Shown: in pieces, positions 17,111 to 28,123 of the stretch
Numbering within the stretch: position 1 is the stretch's first letter
How the letters are laid out: the number at the start of each line of letters is the position of its first letter
DNA from: Chara braunii
Taxonomy: Eukaryota; Streptophyta; Charophyceae; Charales; Characeae
Length of the DNA stretch: 29,858 nt
NCBI GenBank assembly: GCA_003427395.1
Contig: BFEA01000545.1
Span: 894,642 to 924,499 of the forward strand
Reading direction: 5' to 3'
Notes under the pieces: model-generated
Told to the model about the DNA's origin: nothing
What the model saw: only the letters and a program-made list of their open reading frames with translations
Databases searched by the model: none
Translations under genes and position numbers: made by a program

Positions 17111-18560
17111 ATGTATTCTTCGGCTTTCTTGAGTGAGCCGGACCAAACTTCACTCAAGGTCAGTTAAATGACTTAGATTTCTCTTCACATCTATGTGAAC
17201 CCACACTTTGCTTAACCCTGTTCATTGATTGTTCGCTCAAAAGGTAAAGGGAAGTTGTCTGAGTCATGCATGTGAATGGAAAGGTCTGACTTGAGTATGG
17301 GATTGTACTGATTTTCTCTTGAACTTGTAGTTTTTGCGTGTTGCGCAGGTAGGTAGAAGGATGCTTGCAAAGGAGATTGATTATGCCTATTTGAGATGAA
17401 GGAAAGGATTGTCCTCTTTCTATCTTTCACTTGCCTGCACGACAAAAGTATTTGAATTTTGGAGTGAATAATTTCAATGGGTACTGTAAAAAGGAAAAAC
17501 CTTATGATTATAATGAAGGTGAAGATAATCAGGCTTAATTTTTCCCACGGGGCTCCTCGGTTCTAGTACTCGGCGTGGTGAGGTTGCTCATGCCCACGTA
17601 GCTCAATGTCTGCCTCCCTCACTGTTTATAGGATTGCCGCATCTCGCAGTCCCCGTGCTCTCAACATGGGATCTAGGTAACTTTTGAATCCAATATTTTT
17701 GCGATCAGTCAATTCAGAAAATAATAAAATAAGATAAATAAGATAAATAAATTAAAGAGAAAACGAGAAGCCGAACTTCAACGGTCATAACACAAGAGGC
17801 TCACTTTGCTATCAGTCACTAGTCCCTTCATCTTCGACATGAAATGACAGCAGACTCGTCATAGTGGTCTCATAACAAGATACGGACGGACGCGCCCCTT
17901 CTTTCAAAAGAAGGTCATCGATCTACCCCTCAAGGGTACCCGTGTCCGATGGTAACGAAGGGGGCTTATGACCTTCCCATTGAAGGTGATAAGCTTCCTA
18001 CCAACGTGGCTGAGGGTGCTCCCATTTTGAAGACCCAAGGCGCGGTACTTAAAGGATGCTTACGGTAAGTAAGGCGTGGAAGGCCAAACCAGTCTAAGCT
18101 GCCAGCCTGCAACCACAGTTCGTAATCAAACCTTTAGCCTCCCTCTCAAAGCGACAAAGAAAAGAAGGAACTCTCAGGACCACTTGATAATACAATAATC
18201 GTAACAGTACTAATACTAATAATGATAATGACCGAAATAAAAGCAAAGTTGAAACAGAAGAAAAGGGAAGGGTAATAACGACACTACAGCTTGGGACCAC
18301 TAGTTCGCTCCAGGCGGAAACGGCGAACTGATTCGAGGCGTAGATCCAACATGCGACTTTTCCCGTTTTTTTATTTTCCTCTCTTCCCCTTTTCTTTTTA
18401 CTTTATTTTTCCTTCCCTCTGCACCTAGCCTAGAACACGACCATCGGGGCCCGGCGTGCAGCTGAGTAGCCTGCGCTAAGCTTTTTACTGTCGCGCCCCT
18501 TGGCGGACCCGACGCTCACTTCAGCCACGGGTCAGTCTACTGTATGCAGGACGTCGGGCC
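17111..18560. other. AT-rich region without recognised features
   Basis: No long ORF, tRNA or rRNA seen. It contains a pyrimidine-rich stretch (18357-18420) ending CTCTGCACCTAG, which resembles a splice acceptor or an antisense polypurine tract, and GC-rich sequence from 18430. No function is supported. Confidence 0.5.
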
Positions 18561-19949
18561 TGCATGGTTCAACAAGTAAGCCCAACAGCGAAGCCTGGCA
18601 TCCCACAAGACCCTGTGGACTGGTATCTAGTTCGCAGCGAAGGTAAATGAGCGGACGTCTGGTACACAGCAGGAGTTTGTGAGCAGGCATTCAGTACACA
18701 GCGGAGGGTAGGGACATCGAGCCCTCCGACAGCGCGCACGGCCAGAAAGCACGGATGTACGCAAGGTTCCACATAGACCTGACATGGGGTCCACCTCAGA
18801 GGGTGCCCAGCAGATACTAACCCCTGCGCAGTCCTGGGTCCTCCGAAACGACTGCGCACGCCTCCCCTTGGGTTGTTGGAGGCCATGGGGGGGGACCGCT
18901 CCGGGAGGAGCAGGCTCAGTGGGGATGAGTACATGAGGAATGAAGGGTTCACCCCCTTCCTAGCAGGAGCCAATGTCATCCCCACAGCACCTAGTGATTG
19001 TGGTGCATTTGCCTCCCAACCGATTGTCTCAGGGATGCAGGACCCTAAGTTAGAGGGGCTTGCGCCCTGACACAGCGGCCTGGTAGCTATGGTCCAGGCT
19101 CATACGTGTGGGTGTGCGTTGCAAGCTCTCTCTTCTTCCCCCGCTCTGAGAACTCTGATCTTGAGTGATTCCTGAATGAGTGGGTGGGTCCTCTATGCCG
19201 ACAAGGAGGACTGAATCCAGCGCGTGAAGCCCCCTGCCGGACTTCGTCCCCGAGTCACAACCCCGACACCTCCACAACCTTTATAAAAAAAAAAATACCA
19301 CGTGGTTGAGACTCAGCATTCGGCCAATTGTACGTAGCACATAGCCCCTATAGACACTACGCCACTCACAAACTCCCAAAGTTTTCACGACTTTTCCAAT
19401 AAAATTTCTCGTGTGATGACGCCCTTACCCCTGCACCTTGTCCTTCGGCCTCACACCTGGGCTTGCCCTCTGACACCAACATCCTCCAACCTTGTCAAAC
19501 TGTGGATGCCTTTCTGATCACAGGCTGCGTGTCCACGCCTTGCTCGGTCTCCAATGACAAGATCACCTTAAATATTTGGTGCACCATGGAAGATCGAAAG
19601 AATGCTTATTCACTCCCTTGACAGGCAATGACTCACAGTCTGCGACCATCATAAAAAAATTCCCCCAGCAGGCATGCCCATAAAACGACACTTACGTTAA
19701 GATGGGAAGTTCAGGGACATCCGCACAAGAGGGCTCGCGATTTTCTAAAGATTTTCGAAGTTGAGGCTTTTGTAGAGGTTGGAAGCTAGACATCTGATAA
19801 TTACCCTCGGTAGTCGAGCATAAGGTTATCCGGCTGACCCTTTCACCGAATGTAATTCTAAAGAGGAAAAGATTCAACGATTTCGAAGTTTTTTTAGATC
19901 GGGTTTCAACGATTTAACATGAGTTCAAAATGTTGAACGGCCCCACTTT
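18561..19949. other. Unrecognised region
   Basis: Short frames only (138 codons at most, minus, 18569-18985) with no domain. A run of 11 A at 19284-19294 follows CCTTTAT and could be an old retroposon tail. I see no gene. Confidence 0.5.
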
Positions 19950-20340
19950 TGATAATGTTGAACATTCTGAAAATTTTGAAGTGGTGAAGGAAGATGTTGA
20001 ATAATTTGAATGCCCCCCTTAGATCCAGGTGCATATTGACATTGAAAATTCTGAAATTTTGAAGTAGTAAAGATGCTGAAACTTCTGACCAACCCTCCTA
20101 GGTGTCCAAATGGATACTACCACTGAAGATTCTGAAATTTTTGAAGTAGTGAAGATGTGCACAATGTTGAACCCTCCTTCCCGATTCCCCCATTTTTGTT
20201 TTGTTAAGGGAGGAATGTTCATAATTTTTGAATTCTCAATACTTTCAGCAGTCATAAATTTCAGAAATTTGATATTCTATATCTATATTCAAATTGAAGA
20301 TTCTAAAATTTTTGAAAAGGTGAAGATGTTGAAAGACTTG
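19950..20340 (+). repeat. Degenerate AT-rich repeat, about four units
   Basis: The phrase GAAGATTCTGAAATTTTTGA with GTGAAGATG variants recurs near 19962, 20040, 20127 and 20297. Spacing is uneven (about 80, 85 and 170 bases), so this is a decayed minisatellite. Confidence 0.7.
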
Positions 20341-20385
20341 GGGTCAGGTAAATAACAGTCTTAGGGCCGATTTGGGACTACTTTT

Positions 20386-20442
20386 GTAGAAGAAGAAAAA
20401 GAAGAAGACGAGGAAGAGGAAGAGGACGAAGAAGAAGAAGAA

Positions 20443-20483
<41 letters not shown>

Positions 20484-20485
20484 AG
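20386..20485. repeat. (GAA/GAG)n purine tract
   Basis: A 100-base run almost wholly of A and G with GAA and GAG triplets. On the minus strand it gives a poly-Leu frame that is not a gene. Long GAA tracts can form triplex DNA. Confidence 0.95.
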
Positions 20486-20594
20486 CTCAATGTTTCGGCC
20501 AAATGATAACAGTCTCCCGCAATAGTCCCACAATAGGCTCAGTCCAAATATTGTGTCCAAGTCTGGGAAAAATAACTCCCGAAATAGTAACCAA

Positions 20595-20596
<2 letters not shown>

Positions 20597-20679
<83 letters not shown>
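20597..20679. repeat. (CT)n microsatellite
   Basis: 83 bases of uninterrupted CT. It lies 112 bases after the GAA tract. Confidence 0.98.
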
Positions 20680-20683
<4 letters not shown>

Positions 20684-20811
20684 GCAGATACTGACTAGCA
20701 AAAGACGAAGTCTTGAGCTGTCCTGTGCTGCAGGTGGAAGGCAGGCTGAGGCCAGTGATGAAGACCTAGCTGTGGCGCCAGGTAAGTCCTCCAACACTGG
20801 TGAAGATCTAT

Positions 20812-21150
20812 TTTCTGCTCTGTAATTCCTCCTATCTCTCTAGTGCTAAAGCTAACACTACTCTACTGCTGTGCTTGCAACATCATGCCAAAGTGCGACC
20901 TCAGCTCTGCTTGCTCAAACTGAAGGCCAGCCCAGCTAAAAACCACTGGTCTTTTCTGCTCTGCAATTCCTCCTATCTCTCTAGTGCTAAAGCTAACACT
21001 ACTCTACTGCTGTGCTTGCAGCATCATGCCAAAGTGCGACCTCAGCTCTGCTTGCTCAAACTGAAGGCCAGCCCAGCTAAAAACCACTGGACCTACTGGG
21101 CACGCACCGGCCCAGCTAAAAACCACTGGACCTACTGGGCACACGGCCGG
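20812..21150 (+). repeat. 141-bp tandem duplication followed by 39-bp repeats
   Basis: Units at 20812-20952 and 20953-21093 are nearly identical (for example CTGTAATT against CTGCAATT). The next stretch repeats CCCAGCTAAAAACCACTGGA with a 39-base period at 21072 and 21111. The unit length is a multiple of three, so a 123-codon frame (20800-21171) stays open. AGGTAAGT at 20780-20787 and TGCTTGCAG at 21014-21022 resemble splice sites, but no coding family is recognised. Confidence 0.85.
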
Positions 21151-21158
21151 CCTGGATC

Positions 21159-21195
21159 CAGGACCGTCTGATGGATACATCGATCGACGGTCCTG
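21159..21195. repeat. Perfect 10-bp inverted repeat
   Basis: CAGGACCGTC (21159-21168) and GACGGTCCTG (21186-21195) are exact reverse complements around a 17-base loop. The loop contains ATCGATC-like sequence. It could fold as a hairpin; no terminator or site context is evident. Confidence 0.6.
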
Positions 21196-22302
21196 AAATA
21201 AGGCCGCGGGGCCGGTCCACAAACCTGGTCAAAACGTGGCCTGCCTGGGTCCCTACCGGGCATCCAGGCTCCTGCAGCATCAGCAGGGATGTCCCTGAAA
21301 TGGACAAACGGATGGAACTCAAAACAAAATGGTCCAGGCCAAACCAAAGCCTGTCAGACCTGAGGAACAGCAACTAAGCACGAAACTGGGCCAGATAGGA
21401 CAAACGTCCAAACGCCATATCCCAGACCGAACAAAACCCGGAACAGAAAAATACACTGATATCTAAAATAATTCTCAGGAAACTAAATGAACAAACAAAA
21501 CACACACCCACGCCCAATACTGCCTACCTGGGCCTGACGGAGGCCAAAACTATAGTCGCGGCCGCCGCCCAAAATGGAGTCCATGCAGCCCAGGTCCTGA
21601 TACTCGTCCAACGCCAGGCCTGGAGGGCCCATGTGGGATCTGCGCATGCCACACGCTTGTGGAGTTGGCAAAATCTAGGGAAGATGCGGAATAGCTAAAA
21701 GTTATGGGCCCGATACACGTGATAGGCAGTGTGCGTGGGATGATGGGAGTGAGGAATAATCCGAAGGGAAAGCGGGTATCCTAGGAGACAGCATGTATTC
21801 CGCGGAAAAAGTAGCTGGAAGGTATGTTGTGCTTGATGGACCTCTTCTATAAATATTTTTCTGGGAGTTTGTGCTACATCATTTAAAGCACCAGTACCTA
21901 CCGGTTGTTCAGGACCGATCCTCATTTTTGCCCGCGCGTCGATTTTTGACGAGCCTGCGGGGAGTGGGAAAAAATATGGGACATCTGCTGCTGCAAGCAG
22001 GTACCGCCCCTTACGCTGGACCTGCTGCCAGCAGATGGAACGCAAACAGGCCGTTGTTTTCTTGTTTCCACTCACGCATTGAATGCTCCCGTGAAAGGAT
22101 CTTCTTCCAAAATGAAAACAAAAAGGTGGAAAAAGGGGGAAACGAGAAACCAGCATCTGAGCGTGATTGCCCTAAGATTCATATGACTTCGTGCAGAAGT
22201 CAGGCCAGATACATGATTCAAATTTGCAACGTTACAGTCTCTCTGGGAGTTGAGGCAATGAATGCTCCTCGTCTGTCACGGGGAGCGCAAGTGCACAAAT
22301 AG
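21196..22302. other. Flank upstream of the chromovirus, no recognised gene
   Basis: Frames up to 153 codons (minus, 21695-22156) show no domain. A TATA-like CTATAAATATTTT lies at 21847-21859. The last five bases before the LTR (22303-22307, CCAAC) are the predicted target-site copy. Confidence 0.45.
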
Positions 22303-22307
22303 CCAAC

Positions 22308-23203
22308 TGCGAGGCCATTGCCTCTATGAGCCCCATAAGGCCCCATTTTTGCAGCCCGTCGGCCGCCGTAAGTGAAGGCAGGCTCGACGAGGCCCTCAGG
22401 GCCCTTTTCTGGCAGTTGCGCAGCGCCAGTTGGTTGAGTGAACCCAAGCCCTGGGCCGCCTGTGTGAGTGTATGTGAAGCAGGCCCTGGGCTGGATACGG
22501 GCACCGGGCCAAACACAGGCCGAAGGCAGTTGGGCGCATGCAACCACTTCAGGCCCAAGGCCTGCTCTCGTCGTGCTGGGCCTCAGGCTACCGGGGCCTA
22601 CTGGAAGCTTCCTGGGACTGGACGCGGGCAGGCCACTTCGATATAGGAAAGGGCCTGCCACCTCATTCGGCATTCGGGTGCTGGCTGCATGCTGCGCAAG
22701 CGCTGCTGTTGCGCTATTTGCTGGCTGGTGCCTACGCTCTCACGGGCGAGCAGGGAAGGAGCACGCAGCCATAGCCGAGCTGCACTGCTGTACGCTGGGT
22801 GAGGCGCAGGGTGGTCCTTGGGTGCTAGTGGCATCTGTGAGTTGGGGAACGAGGTTGTGAGTGTAGCACGAGACATACCTGGTGCTGGAAGCGTGCGACA
22901 TTGGTCGCCATATGCTCGTACTTCGGGAATGCTGTTGACGTCATCTTTCGGCTTCGTAGTATAGGCTAGATAGGATCTGCCACATGTAGTCTGGGCGCCG
23001 AGCGCCAGATAGGATATGAACTCTGGTTCTTCGTTGATGATGATGGGATTATTTCAGCATTGTCAAATATGAACTCTTGGTGTGTTCTTATTTGGTGAAT
23101 CTCGTGATGCAATTCTGCTGTTGGTTTGAGGTCAAGACTATCTGGACTCATATGTATGATGCTGTTTGATTGCTGAAGTTCGCTATTGCTCATCTCCCTT
23201 GCA
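22308..23203 (+). repeat. 5' LTR, 896 bp
   Basis: It begins TGCGAGG and ends CCTTGCA, whose reverse complement TGCAAGG matches in 6 of 7 bases, the usual short terminal inverted repeat. The start equals the 3' LTR start after the polypurine tract, and the end lies three bases before the primer site. The first half is GC-rich. ORFs inside it on both strands are not genes. No clear TATA box is seen. Confidence 0.92.
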
Positions 23204-23206
23204 ATT

Positions 23207-23218
23207 TGGTATCGGAGC
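23207..23218 (+). promoter_or_regulatory. Primer binding site, tRNA-Met type
   Basis: TGGTATCGGAGC differs by one base from TGGTATCAGAGC, the initiator-tRNA-Met primer site of plant LTR retrotransposons. It starts three bases after the LTR. Confidence 0.9.
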
Positions 23219-24474
23219 AGTGGTACGATTGCGCTCGTCTGGCGATTGTCTTCTGCCTTATGTGGTACATACATGCGGTCTGCTGGGCGAGTTTGGCAGT
23301 AAGTGGTGCATAGTGAGGAGGGTGGAGACGAGTGTGTAGGCGACCCAGGAGGTGAGGGGATCGCCAGGAAGGCTACGTGGGGTGAAATGTGGTCTAGACG
23401 GTGTGATGAGAACTATCTAATGTGCGATTGATGCTGAGGTGGAACGGCGAGATAATGCTGGTTGTGCCGATGCAGTGACTGGTCATCGCAATCGCCATTT
23501 GGTCATCTGGTGAGATTATCTATGTGGTTGGGGGCAGCTAAATGAGGTACGTTGCTCTTAACCTTATCTTCCCTCTCCGGCACTTCTTACCGTGAGGTTG
23601 TGTGTTTCTTCTTGAGAGTCCTCTCATCGTGAGGTGTCGAGTGCGCTCAACCTTGAGAGTCGGCAATGTTCACGTGGAGCATCTGGGTGGAGATGGGTGG
23701 AGCTTTTTGAAGGGCCCTGGATGAAGCAGTGGGTCACGGTCACCATGCCAACCCACAGGGAGTAGAGCATGCATGCCTTGCTGCTTGTCCTTTGTTCGGC
23801 TTGCTGCGCTGTTAGATGGGTACTACTGGGTAGGCCAGCCCTACAGGAAAGATGAGCACCCGACGTCTATAAATAAACACGGGAAGGGGATATCACTGGT
23901 TGTGATCGTCGTCCTGCTGCGACGTAAAATAATTCCTGATGTCACTTGGGGGCGGACGTTGAAATACCTCTGGATCAGCCAGTGATGTAAGGCGCGCGAC
24001 ACGCCGAGGATAAATATACGTGCAAGGCTGGCCAGCTCAGTGGATACTCGGGGCACAGGGGTGGGCCGGACACACACCTTTAGACACGCAACGCTCTCCA
24101 GATCGCTCAGGGATGCTGACGTCAAGTGATACTCAGGGGAACTAAGGGAGGGGTTGATTCCAGGTGATAAGTTCGAGAAAATTCCATGTTGTCCTATCCA
24201 CACAAGTGATTCTATTTTATGTTTTTGATTAGTTAGATCTACTGCCATTGACATCTGACAGACAGCATTAGTTAGAACTGTTTATTGTTCCTGGTGCTTC
24301 TGTTTGCGGACTAGTCAGACTAAAAATAGTTTCAGTTGTAGGAATCTGACTTACCTATTGACCTCAAGTGATATCTGTTCCGAAATAGCCACCAACTAAT
24401 TAGTTGGTCTGTGCACTATGTTGCGGTAGGCATCTTGAATGATCTAGTGTCGACAGTGCACAATGTTGTAGCCT
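23219..24474 (+). other. Leader between primer site and gag, no gene recognised
   Basis: About 1.25 kb with no long plus frame. It would hold the packaging signal and 5' UTR. CTATAAATAA at 23868-23877 resembles a TATA box, but nothing else supports a promoter there. Confidence 0.6.
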
Positions 24475-26448
24475 ATGAGCGACGAGGAGGACATCGGAGA
24501 GGACGACCGTAGAATCTTGCGATCGGGTAGACGCCCGATAGCCCACGTGTCCTTAGGACCGGAGGGTGATAGGATTCTGTTCCGCCGGCTTAGGGAGAGG
24601 CAGCAGCAGCAGAGGAGGGCTAGAGCAGCCGAGGCCAGCAGAAATTTAGGTAGCGAGGCCGGTGCTACAGCAGCCATGACCACTACAACCATGGTCACTT
24701 CTGCGCAGCAGACTTCCCAAGCCAGTAGTTCAGGTGTCGTCGGGTCAACGGTCGCGCAGACCGTGAGCCAGTCCACTGGCGTTATGGCAAGCCAGGCCGC
24801 GGTGTTGACTCCAGAGGATGTCGCCATCCAGCAGGTAGCCCTGCAGGAGGCACAACTACAGCGGGCATTAGGAGAGATAAAAGCGGAAAAGGAAAAGATG
24901 ATCAGAAGAAGAGCCAGGATGCAGCGGAGAGGGGCAGATATAGAGGAGTTAGATACGATGGACCTGATGCATATGGATGATGATGTGAAGGTAGTTAGGA
25001 AGGCCCTGCTAGGCGTAATAGAGATGCAGGAGCATAAAACTACCATCCTTCAGGACATTCAACAGAGCCTAGCCGCTTTGGCAGGCCGTGCTCAGGCAGC
25101 ACCATCACCAGCCGGGCCTGGTGCTTGGCCCGTGCCATATCCTCCTTTTTCTGTCCCACCGGTGATCGGGGTATCCCCATATGTAGCCCCGTCATCGGTT
25201 GCTATCGTTTCCATGGGCATGCCGCTGTCAGGAGGGGTAACAGCAGGGAGTAGTTTGCAGGTTCCTATTCAGACAGTGTTCACTCAAAGTTCGTCGCAGG
25301 TTGCAGTCACCACGCAGCCTGTGCAGCCTCAGGGCACGCAGCCCCAGCAGCTAGCACAGCAACCTGTGTCACCGGGTCCACAGCCCGGAGTGGTGCAGGG
25401 ACCGGGACAAACTCAGTGGGTACCAAAGACGGTCATCGCCGCTCCCAAACCTTTTACAGGGGACAAGAGAGGTGAAGACCTCGACACATGGTTGAGGTCA
25501 GTGCCAGTCTATGTTAGGTGCAAACTTACCTTGCCGCACGAAGAAGTGTTTGTGGCTGCATCTTACCTAGAGGGTAGTGCAGCAAGATGGTTGAGCGGTT
25601 TAGCGCAGCTCCAGGGATATGGTCATGACTTCCGCGCTTGGGCAGCTACCCAGAAACTGGATGACTTCCTGAAGATGGTGGAAGAGAGGTGGCACGATCC
25701 TCGGGAGGCTCAAAGGGCCACTAATGCGATCCTGACACTGCACACGAGGCAGTTTAAGTCTTAAAGGGAAGCCACCGACGCTGTTGAGCGTCTGATCTGT
25801 GTCCCAGGGGTGCGCTATGACCCCCAGGTCCTGCTGACCTCGTACTTGAGATGCTTTTCTCAGCCTCTCAGGAACCAGTTGGCAAAAGAGGCCAACATCA
25901 ATATGCACAACTTTCCTTCGTTCAGTAAGGTGACCCTCGACCTTGAAGCTAAGATAGGGCATGGACAGGCACCCACTACGGATGGGAGGAAGAAGACACT
26001 GCCTCCTAACTGGAAGGCGAAGGGTCGTTGAATGTTTGTCAATAATGATGGTTCCACTATCGAAGTCGACGAACACTTCCAGGAGGGAGTAGGTTCAGAG
26101 GCGGGCAGTGTAGAAACTTCAGAGGGTGGAGTGGTCGTTGTCGTAGCTCAAAAAGGAAAGGCGACCGGTAGACGTCGTGGAGGTTCCCGGTTTAGGAGTC
26201 AAGTTGACCCCAATGCTCCTCCATGAGAGAAAGCGGGTCTTACAGAGGATGCGTGGAGAGATCGTTACTCACGACAGGCCTGTATTCGTTGTGGTCAATA
26301 TGGCCACAACCAATCTAAGTGCCGCAATAAGAAAGTGACAGAAAAGATCCCGCCTACGATGGGGCAGGTGTTGGGATCCTCTCATCCCGTTGGTAGCAAC
26401 GTTGCCAGTTCTTCAGGCAGTGCTCCGGGAAAATCGTCGGGCCAGTAG
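24475..26448 (+). pseudogene. gag: Chromovirus gag with coiled coil, capsid domain and zinc knuckle; three in-frame stops
   Basis: Gag forms the particle that packages element RNA. The ATG at 24475 opens an acidic start (Met-Ser-Asp-Glu-Glu-Asp). Residues ~112-205 are Gln/Glu/Arg-rich and probably coiled coil, ~206-315 are Pro/Gln-rich linker, and from ~326 a Retrotrans_gag capsid domain follows (Pro-Phe-Thr-Gly-Asp-Lys, Leu-Asp-Thr-Trp-Leu, Ala-Ala-Arg-Trp-Leu). TAA at 25762-25764 stops the frame, but the same frame continues with matching capsid sequence past TGA at 26029-26031 and 26224-26226. It ends with a C-x2-C-x4-H-x4-C knuckle at 26281-26322 and then TAG at 26446. Three stops without a frameshift indicate point-mutation decay. 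Confidence 0.9.
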
Positions 26449-26477
26449 GAATAGTAGTTGTTCCTGATAGGGTCGAG

Positions 26478-26970
26478 GTGGTGGACACACCCTCACCATT
26501 TCGAGAGATGGCCCAAGCTACTGACTCCAGCATTGTCCCGCAAGCACATTCAGACCCATCGAGCCTCTGTTCGATGAATGTGTTCGAGTCCTTAGAGGAG
26601 CTAGAGGTGGAGTGGTCTAGATCAGACCCGCTAGAATCTTGGACGACACTAGTCAATGCCCCGACGGGTGAGATGTTCGTCAACGAGGTTGTCATTGGCG
26701 GCCGCAAGGCCGGGGCCTATTATGACACTTGCTCAACACGAAACTTTATTAGTCGCGCGTGCGTTGAGAGACTGCGTTTACAGGGGCAAGTGCAGCGCCT
26801 AAGTCGACCTGTGCCAACAAACAGCCCATAGTAGTCAACGACTACCTCCAGGATGTTGAGTGTTGTTTCCCATACGTGGGAGGAGACTTGAGACATCGTG
26901 TCTCGTTCCTAGTAAGTGACGAGTTCCCAATGGACATGTTACTAGGTATGTACTACCTCTCTGTAGCACA
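26478..26970 (+). pseudogene. Retropepsin-like protease, frameshifted and with altered active site
   Basis: The aspartic protease normally cuts the Gag-Pol polyprotein. The frame 26478-26831 contains Ala-Tyr-Tyr-Asp-Thr-Cys-Ser-Thr-Arg-Asn-Phe-Ile at the place of the family motif Asp-Thr/Ser-Gly-Ala-Thr-x-Asn-Phe-Ile. The glycine after Asp-Thr is therefore Cys (26724-26732). A frameshift near 26815 moves the C-terminal part (Val-Ser-Phe-Leu-Val-Ser-Asp, Met-Leu-Leu-Gly-Met) into the frame of the RT. In that last motif the usual Asp after Gly-Met is Tyr. Retropepsins use a dimer of the Asp-Thr/Ser-Gly loop, so this copy is predicted inactive. Confidence 0.8.
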
Positions 26971-28123
26971 GCCCCAGTTTGACTGGGACCGAAGAGTGGT
27001 CAAACACACTTTGCCAGCTGGAGGGACCGCCAGATTATATAAGTTCAAAGCTAGTAGTCTGATTGAGTCCTATGGGTGCATGTGTGCGGCCGCGTTCTAC
27101 AATTATTATAAGCAAAATCAAGAGGGTATGTATTTAGTCTATGTCTCTGCTGCAGGCGAGCCGGTGAAAATGCCGCCGAAGATAGAGGGAGTAGTTGCCA
27201 GGTACCCTGATCTATTTGAAGAGTCGACAGGGGTTGTTGAGATGGAGGTCGTCCACGCGATAGAGATTATCCCAGGGTCTAGTATTCCGAAGGGTAGGAT
27301 CTATCGAATGTCTCCAGGCGAGCTTGATGAGCTTTGCCGCCAACTCAAGGAACTCGTAGAGAAGGGTTGGATCCGGCCGAGTGTCTCTCCTTATGGGTCT
27401 CCAGTTCTATTCGTACCTAAAAAGGAGGGTACTCTTAGGATGTGCATTGACTATAAGGGCCTCAATGCCGTCACTGTAAAGAATAGAGAGCCCACACCGC
27501 GCATCAATGATCTGTTAGATAGAGTGCAAGGGTGTCGATACTTAAGTAAGATAGATCTGAAGTCCGGGTACCATCAGATTGCAATCCGGCCCGAGGATCA
27601 GCACAAAACCGCTTTCCAGACCAGGTACAGTCTGTACGAGTTTGTGGTGAGGCCTTTGGGCCTTTGTAATGCTCCTGGCACCTTTCAGCACGCTATGAAT
27701 CGGATATTTCATGACTACTTAGATAAGTTTGTCATCGTGTACCTCGATGACATACTTATTTTTAGTAAGACTATCGAGGAGCACGTTGCACATTTGGACA
27801 AAGTCCTCAGCCTCCTGCGACAGCACAAGTTCAAGATCAACGGTGAGAAGTGCGAGTTTGGTCGCACCCATGTCTTGTACTTGGGTCATGAGATTTCCGC
27901 AGAAGGGTTGAAGCCCGATAACGCGAAGGTGGCCAGCATTCGTGATTGGCCACGTCCTCAGTCTGTGATTCAGATGAGATCTTTCATGGGAATGACAGGC
28001 TACTATAGGACTTTCGTTAAGAACAATAGCTTAGTGGCCGCCTCTTTGACAGGCTACTATAGGACTTTCATTAAGAACACATCTTCGTCATCGTGGACAG
28101 ATTTAGCAAGTATGCTAGGTTAG
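26876..28123 (+). pseudogene. Ty3/gypsy reverse transcriptase, RNase H missing
   Basis: It copies element RNA into cDNA. The frame is open for 415 codons; the first ~30 codons are the protease tail. RT motifs are in order: Ser-Pro-Tyr-Gly-Ser-Pro-Val-Leu-Phe-Val, Met-Cys-Ile-Asp-Tyr-Lys-Gly-Leu-Asn, catalytic Asp227 in Lys-Ile-Asp-Leu-Lys-Ser-Gly-Tyr, a Leu-Cys-Asn-Ala-Pro-Gly-Thr-Phe segment, and Tyr-Leu-Asp-Asp at 27740-27751 (Asp291, Asp292). The connection domain (Phe-Met-Gly-Met-Thr-Gly-Tyr-Tyr-Arg) is followed by a 54-bp repeat of itself and then jumps straight to integrase sequence. The RT fold itself looks intact; RNase H is absent. The last ~13 codons are integrase DNA read out of frame. 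Confidence 0.93.
27993..28080 (+). repeat. 54-bp period direct repeat at the pol deletion junction
   Basis: TGACAGGCTACTATAGGACT starts at 27993 and again at 28047; after the second copy the sequence switches to integrase. The unit is 18 codons, so the frame is kept through the repeat. Confidence 0.9.

Noticed and set aside
20378-20825. Leu-rich and Ser-Leu repeat proteins
   Set aside because: They are translations of the GAA and CT tracts.
22218-22876. Several 70-150-codon frames on both strands
   Set aside because: They lie inside the 5' LTR and recur at 29280-29857 in the 3' LTR; GC-rich LTR sequence, not genes.
23868-23877. TATA-like CTATAAATAA as an internal promoter
   Set aside because: It lies in the leader after the primer site with no supporting start or coding signal; one AT-rich match is not enough.
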